A stretch of 17,320 bases of DNA, taken from Rodentolepis nana. Lineage: Eukaryota > Platyhelminthes > Cestoda > Cyclophyllidea > Hymenolepididae. Position 1 is the stretch's first letter, and each line of letters begins with the position of its first letter. The translations under genes and the position numbers were made by a program. The notes below the pieces were generated by a model that worked only from the letters and a program-made list of their open reading frames with translations, was not told the origin of the DNA and did not search any database. The DNA lies in NCBI GenBank assembly GCA_900617975.1, contig UZAE01000874.1:1-17320 (forward strand), written 5' to 3'. Shown here one piece after another: positions 1 through 11,000 of this stretch.

Positions 1-29
1 TTTGAGTGAGTGCATATTCAGCAAACCCT

Positions 30-38
30 TGACAATAT
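30..38. repeat. Target-site duplication, left, repeat copy 1
   Basis: TGACAATAT, repeated exactly at 312-320 immediately beyond the other end of the element. Confidence 0.7.
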
Positions 39-311
39 TTATTTATTTATTTCAAATGGCAGGCGTTTTGATAACTATCATTAGCCATTTAGCTAACTTC
101 GGGCTTCACAGAGGGAAGGTTCATCAAAGTAGTAGAAAGTCGAGGTGTGGAGAACAGAAGAGCGATTTACAGATGCAAAAGAGATAGACAGACACAAAGG
201 TAGAGAAAAAGTAAAGGTGAGTACTGTGAAAGTGTTGGAATATGGCATACAGTGGGGTGATGGTAGTTTGAAGTCAGAAGTCAACTGCCGGGTTATAGAC
301 TTTTTGCCGTA
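39..311 (-). mobile_element. Short interspersed repeat, copy 1 (5'-truncated, (AAAT)n 3' tail)
   Basis: About 273 bp. On the + strand it starts with an ATTT microsatellite followed by CAAATGGCAGGC and ends in ACTTTTTGCCGTA. Read on the - strand it has an (AAAT)n tail at its 3' end, as non-LTR retroposons and SINEs do. It is flanked by the 9-bp direct repeat TGACAATAT (30-38 and 312-320), a target-site duplication. It shares the segment with copies at 10544-10818 and 16971-17303 and, inverted, near 9135-9422. It lacks the extra 5' segment seen in copy 3. No polymerase III box could be recognised, so SINE versus short LINE 3' end stays open. Confidence 0.85.
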
Positions 312-320
312 TGACAATAT
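312..320. repeat. Target-site duplication, right, repeat copy 1
   Basis: TGACAATAT, identical to 30-38. Confidence 0.7.
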
Positions 321-1577
321 ACTGAATAGGGTAATTTTGAAAAATTATCAACGGATAAGCATTCAGGATTGTCGGTAGCCCTGCTGTGGATGGATAAAAA
401 CGTCGATATATTTACACATGAGCTATTGTTAATATACGCAAAATATTAAAGTATTGGAAAATTGCAGATATCAATAACTGTGATTATATTTACTATATTT
501 TTAGCACGTAGTGGAGTAACTTCTCACGTTAAAGAAGTATTTTCTCCTTTGGCTGATAAGAGAGTTTGGTTTTTTGGCTCATTAGAGACTGTGATTTATT
601 TAACTACTTCATTGTATTTTTGGTACTAATGTTCTCTCAATTTCTGTGTTTTGTGAAAATTGTAGTAGACGATCATGAGAGGATGTCTTTTGTGGTAGTT
701 GGATTCTCAGTGTCTGTCAACACGATAAACCCCTTTGAGTCACGGTGACTTGAGTATGATTGACCTCTCCCTATTTGTCTTGCTGAGATCATTAGCCTAT
801 TGTCTGCAACACCTGAAATGGAATATTGTAAACCACACATAATCCTAATGATCTTTATTGCCATATGAATTTGCTGTTATATCATGAAATGTCCAGTCTA
901 AATTACTTTGCTGATTTATTGTTATGCACCAAACGGAGTTCTAACACACTTGACACGCATGAAGGAATGCACTAACCAACTTACAAGGACATAATCGGGA
1001 TAACTTTTTCTGGCCTACTGTTGATTGGTAAATATCAGAACCGCAATGTTGATATATCGATTTCCCTGGAGTAAATATGCCCTCTTCCATTGTATTATAA
1101 TACATGTCAATGGGTACTATCTCATTCTTCAAATTTTACACGTCTCAGTTTGCGACCTGCAAGCGCCATTAAACTGCTCTAAAATACATTTAGTAATGAA
1201 TCGGGCTTTCTTGCCTTGAGTGACGTTCCATTTTCCAAGTGCTATTATCCCCAATTAATGTAACTGAATCTTGCCAGTCAATTAAATTGCTTTCGGTGTT
1301 TGAATTTTTACATAGAGGAAGTACATTTAACTTATATCCGAATGACAGGGTTAATGCTTGGCTTTACAAATTTCTTAGTTGCACTGGCGCTCAATAACAC
1401 GTCACTGGAGTTTGAAAATAGTTCTGATTGGTAATGAAAAAGACATCCCTGCTTTCCATTGATTGAATTCATTTGTGGGACATAATTTGGTGAGATTTCG
1501 GTGAGTTAAATAGGCATGGGTTATATCACTTCCTTTATAATATCAAGCATAATTTAAACCATGTTTAATGTTTACAG

Positions 1578-2005
1578 ATATGATCGGAACTGAAAGCACG
1601 GTTGACAGTCGGTCTGTAATCATCTACGTCTCCTCCCTCTACGATACTTTGGCTCTTTCTCCTCGTGACCTCATTACTGGTTATCGTCAAGTTCTTCCAA
1701 TTCCTCCTCTTCCAGTCGACGTAGAGGTCTCACTTTCACCTCCTCCTCTAGGGTCTCAACTGACATCAGCCTCAGACGTCTCCGCGGAATTGAGGGCTTT
1801 GTGGACGGAATATCGGCAACTAGCCGCAGAGCTGATTCAATGGCTTCGAGCAACCTGTGATCATATGGCAGTGAGACACTTTCCAGCAGATCTGGAGTCC
1901 ATGCAACAGCAGATTGTAGCGGATTTAAAACGCCATCGGAGAGAAGAATTACCTCTTAGGGAAAGACAGAAACAACAGTTGGTTAGACTCTACGCAGATC
2001 TTCAG
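1578..2005 (+). CDS. Spectraplakin exon 1 of window: CH2 C-terminal helix, linker, start of first spectrin repeat
   Basis: 428 nt. The acceptor is TTTACAG. The first two bases finish a codon split by the upstream intron (GAT, Asp, if that exon ends in G). The donor is CAG|GTACG and the end phase is 0. Residues 1-25 contain SVIIYVSSLYD, the conserved last helix of the second calponin-homology domain of spectraplakins. Residues 26-68 are a Pro/Ser-rich linker, longer than I recall for vertebrate members. Residues 69-142 start the first plakin-domain spectrin repeat, with a Trp (WTEYRQL, then IQWLRAT) and the motif HFPADLESM, matching the family's FP turn. The reading frame is open throughout. 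Confidence 0.9.
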
Positions 2006-5000
2006 GTACGAATTTTATAAATCCTCATTGGCTTAATCAACTAAAATACCATTTTATTTCTGCAAAAAGCAATCTAGAAACTTCTAATATGATATATACA
2101 TAGATTGTGACCTTGAGAACCACGCTTCCCTATTAATTTGGTTTGCCAAGAAAGGTTTTTTCCCATCCACCATGTGAATTTCTTTTCAGAGAACCTAATT
2201 TTATTCCTTAAATACGAATTGTACTCTGATTTTTCAATTTGAAACGACTCCCTCTTTAAATTATAAAGAAATTTTCTTCAACCTTTTACCCATCCCTCAT
2301 TCTGGGTATTTACGAATTCAAATTAACTATTTACCTTAAGTGGTTCACTGTTTTTTATTCGATTCAACCTCAACAAATTATTATTTGTTTTAAAGTTAAA
2401 ATTTTTAAATTGTCCTTGGTATTGTTTAATCTTCAAGTAACAAATAGAATCATTGTTAAAATGATAGAAATGTAAACAATATTTTAATGAAATTAGCTCA
2501 AATCGTTATTACTCGTAGCTAGGGACTGGATTTCTCGAAAATTTCCACTCTTTTTCATAAAATTTGTTTAGTATTCTTACACGCATATTAAATGGCCTTT
2601 GTGCATATTTTGCCGAGAATATAACATTTTACTTCTATAGCTTTTAAAGAATCCCTGTCAGTTTCCAATTTGCTACTCAGAACTTTCTAGCACATACAAT
2701 TTGTGTTCGCTACGCCAAACAGTATGTAACTAAAAACAAGGTATAATCAAGCTTTTCCTAAATAACATCTGTATGACCGGAGAGGAATTTGTTGTTTAAA
2801 GTTACGCGAATGAATAGCGGCTGTTAGAGCTTGGCATTCAGCTCCCATAAGCGAAAATAAACTGGGCTAAAGTCCAAATTCGATTGGCTGATAATATGAC
2901 TAATGACCTTGTAAAAGCATGTCTGTGACTAATAGTCGCTTCGCTCGCTCTTAATTACCGCTTTTGTGAAGAGGCAAATAAATAATGTTTGGTAGGCTTA
3001 TAATTGCCCCCTTTCCATGCGTTTTTTTAATCATAATTAATGTGTTATGGCGGGAGTCGAAAGAGTACTATAGATTCTGTCTCGTGGTTCGAAAAATTGT
3101 TTATATCAAAAATGCGTCAAACGCACTGACCCGAGAAGGATATTCTGTTCTCTTGAAAAAAAATGTAGGTAGGAACCATTCATTTCTCTCCAAATTTCAG
3201 TGTATTTTACAAAACCATTACAAGTGCAATTTTTCAAGCTAGCGAATGTCTGCGATTTAAGGCTCTGACTCGTAGGGAATTATAAGATCTGTATCAATAT
3301 TTCGTTTTTATGCCAAGAGCATAACAGGGCCGTATGGTGATCAAGATATTGACTATAATCGGCAAACGGCATGAAAATATATTTCCGTATCCTGATTTGC
3401 GCGTACCCAGACAGATTCCACATTGACTTGTTTAATTAAAAAGACAGAACCTGATGATCATATTCCTCATTTCCGGTTATCGATTTTCATTTTCCTAAGT
3501 CTTATTACCAGAGGGATAATGGGAAGTATTTTCTATCTCTCATTCATTATGGCGTTAGTTAGCTTATGTTTTCACTTCAATGCTTTAAAAAGGAGTCAAC
3601 TGAGATATTCATTTGGAAATCGGTTGTTCGGGCTTTTGATTGTCGTGGAATTATATCTGGTCATAGAAAAAGGTAACACCTTGGCAGTCATTGTCTCTTA
3701 TTTCTTGACCATAATTCACAAGTTATTTTAAATAAAATGACTTTTTCCCCCCAGAGTGCAGCAGACGCCAATCTCTTGGCAATCGATCCATTTATGAACA
3801 TTGAGCACATCTTCCGACTGTGGAAGGAATATGAACTGGCTCTGCAAAAGCGCGAGATGGCCGTTGCAGCCGAATTATCCCGTCTTGAACGCCTTCAGTT
3901 GGCTGGCGAAAAAATCGAACGCGAATGCCTTTTGCTGCAAACTCAGGAAGCTGCACTTGAGAAACGCATGAACGAGGTAATACTCACATTGATATACTAT
4001 TAAAATTAGTTTAAAATTCTTCCATTTTTTGCCTTCTTGGAAATTTCACGTAAAATCTTGCAACTGAATAAGTTCTGAATTTCTTTGTTTATCTGAAGTC
4101 TGCTTTATGATTTATTTCATGCATAAATTAGTGCAGTCGGAAGTGTTTATTTTGTTTCGAACGGGATGTGTTGCACATGGGAAGAAATGTGCTATCTGAA
4201 TCACAAAAATTTAGCATTTTATGGTGTGCAGGTGTGTTGAGAAATCTATTATTCTCTGGCTTTGATTTCTCGGGTGTTTCTGAGTAGCTGAGTAATCCTT
4301 TATAAAATGTGGTAATTAGCCATTCAGAGCAGTCTCTGAAATAGATCAAATTTTATTTGCAGAAACTTACAGTCTAACTTTACTGGTAACCAATGTCATC
4401 ATCTACGCTATTTTAGGGCTTTCAAATGCCATTCATAACGTTTCTTGGCGTAGGCGGTGGTTAGATTCGTCTATTAACCGTCTCCAACATCTCTTATTGT
4501 GCTTCGCCATTATTATTTTCAGGATTTAAACCCTGCAATTATTAAGGTGTTAAATCTCGCTCCTCTATTTGACCTTTACTTTAATTGAATATTCTCCTAT
4601 TCTCTCTGCTCGTGTTGTAAAGTGACTCAGGTATATGATACGTAGACGTGATCTTAGTGACTTTTCAAGCAAAATATTATTCTAGTACTAATATTCCATC
4701 AAATTTTCCCTTTAAACCTATGTGCGAAAACCTCAAAATCTTTTACCTTTGTGAGATATCTCGTTATTTGTTTGCATCAATGATAGTTCAACACTCCTTC
4801 GGTAATCTTCATAGATCATGTTTTAATTACAATATGCTTGCTTTTCTAAGTAACCCCCTTTATGTCATTGATAAAATTTCTCAATGTGACGATCAATCGA
4901 TTTACAACATTTTTTTACTTAACTTTAAGAGATTGGTTGAGAGTTCAATGATTATGCTTTCAATTCTCACTCCACTGAAGCTGGTAATGTCATCTTCGCA

Positions 5001-8000
5001 ATCCTGAATTCATGTTATTGTAATTTCTTGATAAAAACCTAGTTCAAAGGCTTACACGATATTGATTAAACCAGTGTTTCTTTAAGGACATTATTATGCA
5101 GTTGTTAAATTTTCACTCAGATAATTTCAAATATTGCTTATAAACATAGCCTTAAAGCCCGATTTCCTTCTTAATGATGAGTTCTATGAATTTTTTTTAA
5201 TTTCATCATCTTTTGCGTGGTTTATATCAGTCATATTTTTATGAAAATCTGAATTCGGAATTCGCTACTTCTCCTTAAAAAGAGGTACTGATTGGCACAG
5301 ACTTCTCGGGTCTACTGCTCTGTTTTGTGGTAGATAAACTGATCTGCATCTGTGAAGCTGTTTTTTTCAACTAATCAACTTTTCCAAGTCTATCGGGCAA
5401 AGTTTGACTAAATCAGGCACTATTTTTCTCGCTCAAAATATCAATTGCTTGTCTTTGTGCTGTAAATATACGCGCTAGGAATGCAATAGCCAAAGTTTTG
5501 AACAACTTCTGAATGCTTAGGCTTGGGAATTTGTCAAAATCCACACAGCCATTATGTCAATGCGTAAAGATGGTAGGATAGAGCGCTGAATATATTTGAT
5601 GCCATAAAGGAGTTCAATTTCACTTACTTTTCGAATTTACCAATCGGATCTTTTTAAGAGTAGTTGTATGTCACACTAAAAGATGGCTTTGCGTTTCGAA
5701 TTTTGATTACTGGGTTTTAGCCCTCTGTCAAAAGACTTTCCGAATTGTTTCCTACTATATTGGACTTGTTTGTTGGTCATGTCGTTTCCATAATTCTTTC
5801 TGTCCTATTAGGCAGGAGAAGATAGTTAGATGCTTTTTCAAATGAATTGTCGTTTTTTGCATATCAGGGACTATAGAAGAGCCAATACAGAACCTAACCT
5901 TCGTCTGTTTTATTCGACTTGGATTATGATCTCTTGATATGGTGCCTTCTATTAGCGTCCTCAGTGGTAAAATTTTGTTGTATTGACAATTGTAACTACT
6001 TTACTTACCACGTTTACTAAGTTATGTTATATTAGATACCTAAACGTAAACAAAATTAAAATCCAGATATGCTAAATTTTTCAATGGTCTTTCAAATAGC
6101 GTCGGCATCTTCTCTTTATATAAATAAAGACAAGCTTTTAACCACCTTTACATTAATTTTTTAGTATTAAGTCTGTCTAGTCTTCCAATTTGACGTTTTG
6201 ATGAGATTGACGATTTTTTAATTATATATGAGTCCTAAAATATTATTTTGAAACTTTTGAACTTCGTCTTATGAAATATATGGCTTGTTTGTGGCATTTC
6301 CAATCCGCATTAACAATGCAAATTAAACACTTCAATTTTCAACCAAGAAAATGCCACTGTATGTAAATTTCTTCGGGAACTAGGAATAATTAAGTTCCCC
6401 CCCCCCCTCAACACAGTACATTTTTTAACGAAGGCGAATGAATCATGCAATTAAATATTTTGATTACAAAACCATCGGAAAGTCATCTATTTCAAAAACC
6501 GCGGAAAAAATGCCATCTGCAATTTTGGTGAATAGGAAGTAAATGGTTCTCGTGCTTATGCTGGATCGTGTTCCCATCGCTCATTTTGTGCAATTGGATG
6601 GCACCATGTAGTTTCTCCCTTGGAAAACTCGAATTCTGCTTCCACCCACCCTTTTGCTAGTCAAAGTTTGCATTTTCGATCACTGGGCGTGTATCAATGG
6701 ACATTAAACCCGAAGTCTTTGGCTTTGCAAACGCGTACAAGTGGAAGCATAATTCATCGAATATTCTCAATTAAAGGAATTACGGGTTTTTCAAAATTTG
6801 TTCCTGTTAATCGAATGATGTCGCTCGATAAATGCGTCTTCTTTAATAAATGACAAGCTTTTGATAAAACTAATCTCTTTCAGGCACATCTTTCTTAAGG
6901 GAAAATCGATTGTCATTTTTATTTCGAATTTGGAAACTGTCAATAATAAAATGGTGTTTTTTTTAAATTTGATAAATTTGTACCTTTAGATGGGATCCGA
7001 ATTTGCATCGTTGCAAGCAGTTGAAATGGACAGTGAAGTGAAACGTTGGATGGAACAAATGAAATTAGTTGAGACCGGTGTAAATAATCTTTTTGATCAG
7101 GTTCAAACTCTCCGCAATGGTCGATATTTCAGAACAGAGCAGGTTTACAGGAAGTAAGTTGTACTCGAAACCTGTTAAATCCCTACTGACTAAACTATCA
7201 ACACAAATGCTCAATAACGTTATTTAATATTGCAACTTCAATTATTTTGTCTTCAAATGGTACCCGAAGTTAAAGAAAGCTTAGAGGAAATTAAATTTAT
7301 CTGTTACGTTGCTAGCTTTCATTTGTTTGACAATATTAAAGCTTTAAATTGACGCTGCTTGCACCTTGCTCCATATAATCAATAATTTATTTTAATAATT
7401 GATAATAAGTATTAAAATTATGATTAAAATATAGATGTTGTCATGTCGTTCATAAGCATTCAATGCTCCATCATCGAATATGTGACCTTGAATTTTGCCA
7501 TGAAGGTTCTTCCTCGTTGATAATGAACGGACAAGTATCTGGTTTTCATAATTTCTGTTGGTCAAATTAATCGGGACGTTCTGGAACACCTAATCACCTG
7601 AAGGTCTTATAATTACAAATGCTTTTAAAATTTTTATTTATCTTATTATGTTGCTGTTTCAAACCAATTAAACCAATGGGATTGGCTAATTTTTCCAACA
7701 CCAATAAATGCTTGAAACCGTTACTGGAAAAGATTTTGTTAAAAATTTTCACATGCATTTACAGTGATTTCTGTTATCTTGATGAAAATTCAAAATTTTA
7801 AATGCAATTGTATTGGGTCAACTACATCAGTTCTGTTAAAAAGCTTTCAGTGTTTGAAAGGAAATTCTGAAATAATAAATTAAGAAATGTTTCCAGGCGT
7901 TTACTGAACAATAATCATCGTATTCCACTGCAAATTTGAACTGGTATCTGGTTTATAGAATAAATACTATCTAAGAACTAAGAGCCTTATAATAAATTAG

Positions 8001-11000
8001 CTTAAATTACTTAACTTTAGGTATTTTATGTATCTGGATTAAAAACAAAAGTAAAAGAAGAACCAGTTGTCTTATAATTGCTCAAACCCCTTAAGGCTAT
8101 GATTTTCTCAAAAAGCTGGATTGTTATTGGTCAATCTTATTCTCTATTAATAAAGTAAATTATTTTAAAGACATTTATTATATTTAATTTTTTCGCTATT
8201 TATAAACTCATCATACCTAAAATTTTCACTTTCAGAGTATGCACATTGCACCAACGTCTTTTCGGGTTACAGCGTCAATGGAGAAATTTCCTCAAGGCCA
8301 CTTCAATGACCCAATCAGCTGATAGAATTCAACCCTCGCGAACCAATGGGGAGAGCATGATGGAAATGCCTAACGGTCGCAGTAGCTACAGCTTAAAGTG
8401 GTTGGTGGAAAGAAACAAAAATACTGAAGCGTTGCAGGCTGCTTTTGATTGGATTCAAGAAAAGAAAAATACGGTTGAAAAAGCACCCTTTGGAGAAAAT
8501 AGAAAGTGTAAGCCTCCAGTCTAATAAATGGAAAAAATGCTTTCATGATCAGTACGTGGCAATACAAATATTCTTCTTGGAATAGAATTTAATTTAAACT
8601 TAGTAAACAAGAACAGAGGTTTGAAGATTATTTTGAGGTGACATTTGTTCAATCAAAAACAAAGATTAAAAATAATTCAATGTAACCATTGGTTCAAGTT
8701 TACGTGGGATTTTCAAATATCTTATGTTATGTTTTATTCCCGTTACCATCGTTATACGGTTAAAAATGAGCTCATTTCACAATTTCGCTCAATTTGTGAT
8801 CGATGCATCCAGATAGATAATGAATGTAAAGCACATATTTTGATTAGCAAAACACTTTTTTGTAAAATCGCCCTTATGTAAATTATACTTTTATGTAGTA
8901 GGATTAAATGTAAAATATCGATAATCAGATGATTAGTACTAAACCATAGTAATGACAATCTTGAATGAATCTTCATTAAACTTGATGAAATATAATATTT
9001 AGGTGTAAATCTATTTCAAAAATAATTCTCTTTTCATTTACATCTATCAAGGTACCTTTTTCGAGTTACACGACTGGTATTTGTGAAAAAGTCTATTATA
9101 GAGACATGATGGTTCACTTATGCTATTTTTTATGAACTTGATCTTGTATTTTGTTCCACATGGTACACTCTGGGCAACGTATACTCTTACGACAAAAAAG
9201 TCTTTAAACCGGGAGTCGATTTTCAACTCCCACAATCCTCACCTTACATTTTTCTCTACCCTTGTGTCTGTCTGTCTGTCTCTTTTACACCTATGAGTCA
9301 CTCTCTTTTCCCCTCTCTACTTTCCGTGACTTTAATGTTCCTCCTCCCCTCTGTGAAGTCCGAAGTCAACTAAAGGGTTAACGATAACTATCGTAAAGCC
9401 TGCCATTTGATATAAATAAATCTTTTATGTTATGCAGATTCACTTAAATGATTTGAAATATTGGTCACGAGCCACATATTTTTTTAAGTTCATTCCATTT
9501 CCCAGACAAAAGAGAGATAATTGATCTAACATGCCGTTTAATTAACTTATCTTAACGGTGCAAATCTCTTTCTAACATTTTCTCGCAAATTCCATTGAAA
9601 ATAAAAAGACATCATCTATCTGATATCAAATTTCATTTTGAATAAATACGGCTATATTTACCTTCCATCGTGGCTCATTCCTTCAAAACTTTTGTTCTTA
9701 GTCAATAAATTTTAATGAAAGCTTGCATGTGATTGAGGTGCAACAACATATAATTACACGAATTCCATTATTTATTGTTATTATATTCAATAAATTGTAT
9801 TATATTTATCATTAGTCAATTCACTTAAGTCTCACTAAGAGTATTCTTATAAAAAGGATATTTATCTTCACTTATTCTGACCAAAATTAAACTGATTTTT
9901 TATTTTTCCAATCCAAATTGTATTTTTTCGTCAATCATACTTTTCGTCATCTCGAGGTGTCAGCACAAAAATTTTCTTCGTAATTGCAAAAAAATTTTTC
10001 TCAACGGCTTTTGAAATTGCAAAAATACCGTTTTTGAATCGAAATTTAAATGACCATTTAAAGTTATACAAGTGCCGTATCAGTGCCATATCGCATATTT
10101 TTAGAGGAGTGTTCAAGCTTTCGCGATTTTATCACACGTTGCCCATTGGGAAAAAATTGTATTTGAAGCTTACAAGCTGAAATTAGTGAGATAAATGTTT
10201 TCTAAAGGCAATATAGAAATAAAGTGCATAATATGTTACAAGAGTAACATTAAAAGAAAGCAATTGTCTTACCAAAATGAGGTCATGGTAGAGTATGTTG
10301 CATATTCTAATTGTTGGCCATCGTTCTACCACTTTGGTCTGCGTATTGGCGCATTTTCTAAATGGCCGAAGAGGTTGTTAGATTAACCTACTTCCAATTT
10401 TTTAGTAGCATCTTTCTTCAAGGAATACATTTTACCGCATTCTTTATTCGATTAATACGATGTTATATAAACCACTGAATAAATCCTTAACTTAGAAATT
10501 TCTTTTGGTTTGTTTTGCAATGATCAAGTTTAATTCGTAATATTTATTTATTTATTTATTTCAAATGGCAGGCGTTTTGATAGTTATCATTAGCCATTTA
10601 GCTGACTTCGGGCTTCACAGCGAGGAGGGGGAACACCAAAGTGACAAAAAGTCGAGAAGGGGGAGGGGACAGAATAATGATTCACAGATGTAACAAAGAC
10701 AGACAAAAAGACAGAGAAAAGGTAAGATGAGTACTGTGTTTAGGGGTCGAATATAACATAGTGGGGTGATGGTAGTTTAAAATCAGAAGACAACTTCCAG
10801 TTAATAGACTTTTTTGCCTTAATTCGTAATATCGAAAGAATGATTTCGGACTTAGAGTTATTTCGATTTAGAAGTACTGCCAAATCACGGAAATTCTATT
10901 CTTTTCGTTACTCATCCCTTAATAATAATTTTAAGCTCGATAAATCTTCAAAAAATATAAACTACTATTCTACTCATTTCTAGCTATTGCTGATGCCACA

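Larger units (their letters stand above)
1..1577 (+). other. Intron (3' part) upstream of exon 1
   Basis: No exon-like segment was found. The other CH-domain exons are not here, since no open frame in this stretch resembles a calponin-homology domain. The first 320 bases hold a retroposed repeat (copy 1). The rest is AT-rich single-copy-looking sequence ending in the acceptor TTTACAG. Confidence 0.75.
9135..9422 (+). mobile_element. Short interspersed repeat, copy 4 (sense to host gene, diverged)
   Basis: The reverse complement matches the other three copies: CAAATGGCAGGC appears as GCCTGCCATTTGATATAAATAAAT at 9399-9421, and the CTTCAC/GGAGGAGG block and the (GACA)n block are recognisable. 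It shares with copy 3 the 5' segment reading GGGCAACGTATACTC, which copies 1 and 2 lack. Homology is clear from about 9153; the exact 5' end near 9135 is uncertain. Flanking TTTTATG at 9128-9134 and 9423-9429 may be a decayed 7-bp target duplication. More substitutions than the other copies suggest an older insertion. Confidence 0.75.
8508..10983 (+). other. Intron between exons 4 and 5, with two repeat copies
   Basis: 2476 nt, GTAAGC to TCATTTCTAG. It contains repeat copy 4 (sense to the gene, about 9135-9422) and copy 2 (antisense, 10544-10818), inverted with respect to each other. The rest is AT-rich with no recognised gene. Confidence 0.85.

Noticed and set aside
2..187. 61-codon open frame with YLFQMAG at the left edge
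   Set aside because: It runs through repeat copy 1, and the same peptide recurs in copy 3 (16838-17116). It is an accidental frame in a short retroposed repeat, which is non-coding in its element orientation.
1..1577. Search for the remaining calponin-homology exons upstream of exon 1
   Set aside because: None of the open frames here contain CH-domain motifs, so the earlier exons are taken to lie before the window.
3423..3731. 102-codon hydrophobic open stretch just before exon 2
   Set aside because: It begins at TTG rather than ATG, lies in another frame from exon 2, shows no recognised family, and sits in an intron ending with the strong acceptor of exon 2.
4648..5007. 119-codon open stretch, the longest intronic one
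   Set aside because: It starts at GTG, has no motif I recognise, lacks splice or initiation context, and its Phe/Ile/Leu/Ser-heavy composition is what AT-rich DNA gives by chance.
6620..6853. 77-codon open stretch in a slightly GC-richer part of an intron
   Set aside because: No ATG, no good acceptor and donor pair in phase with exons 2 and 3, and the protein alignment is already continuous without it.
9100..9450. Alternative 8-bp duplication TTCACTTA flanking repeat copy 4
   Set aside because: The matches lie at unequal distances from the element ends; TTTTATG directly next to the tail is a better, though still weak, candidate.
10136..10153. ACGTTGCCCA near 10140, also found in repeat copy 3 and (inverted) copy 4
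   Set aside because: Only about ten bases match and the flanks do not align with the element, so it is probably chance rather than a fifth copy.
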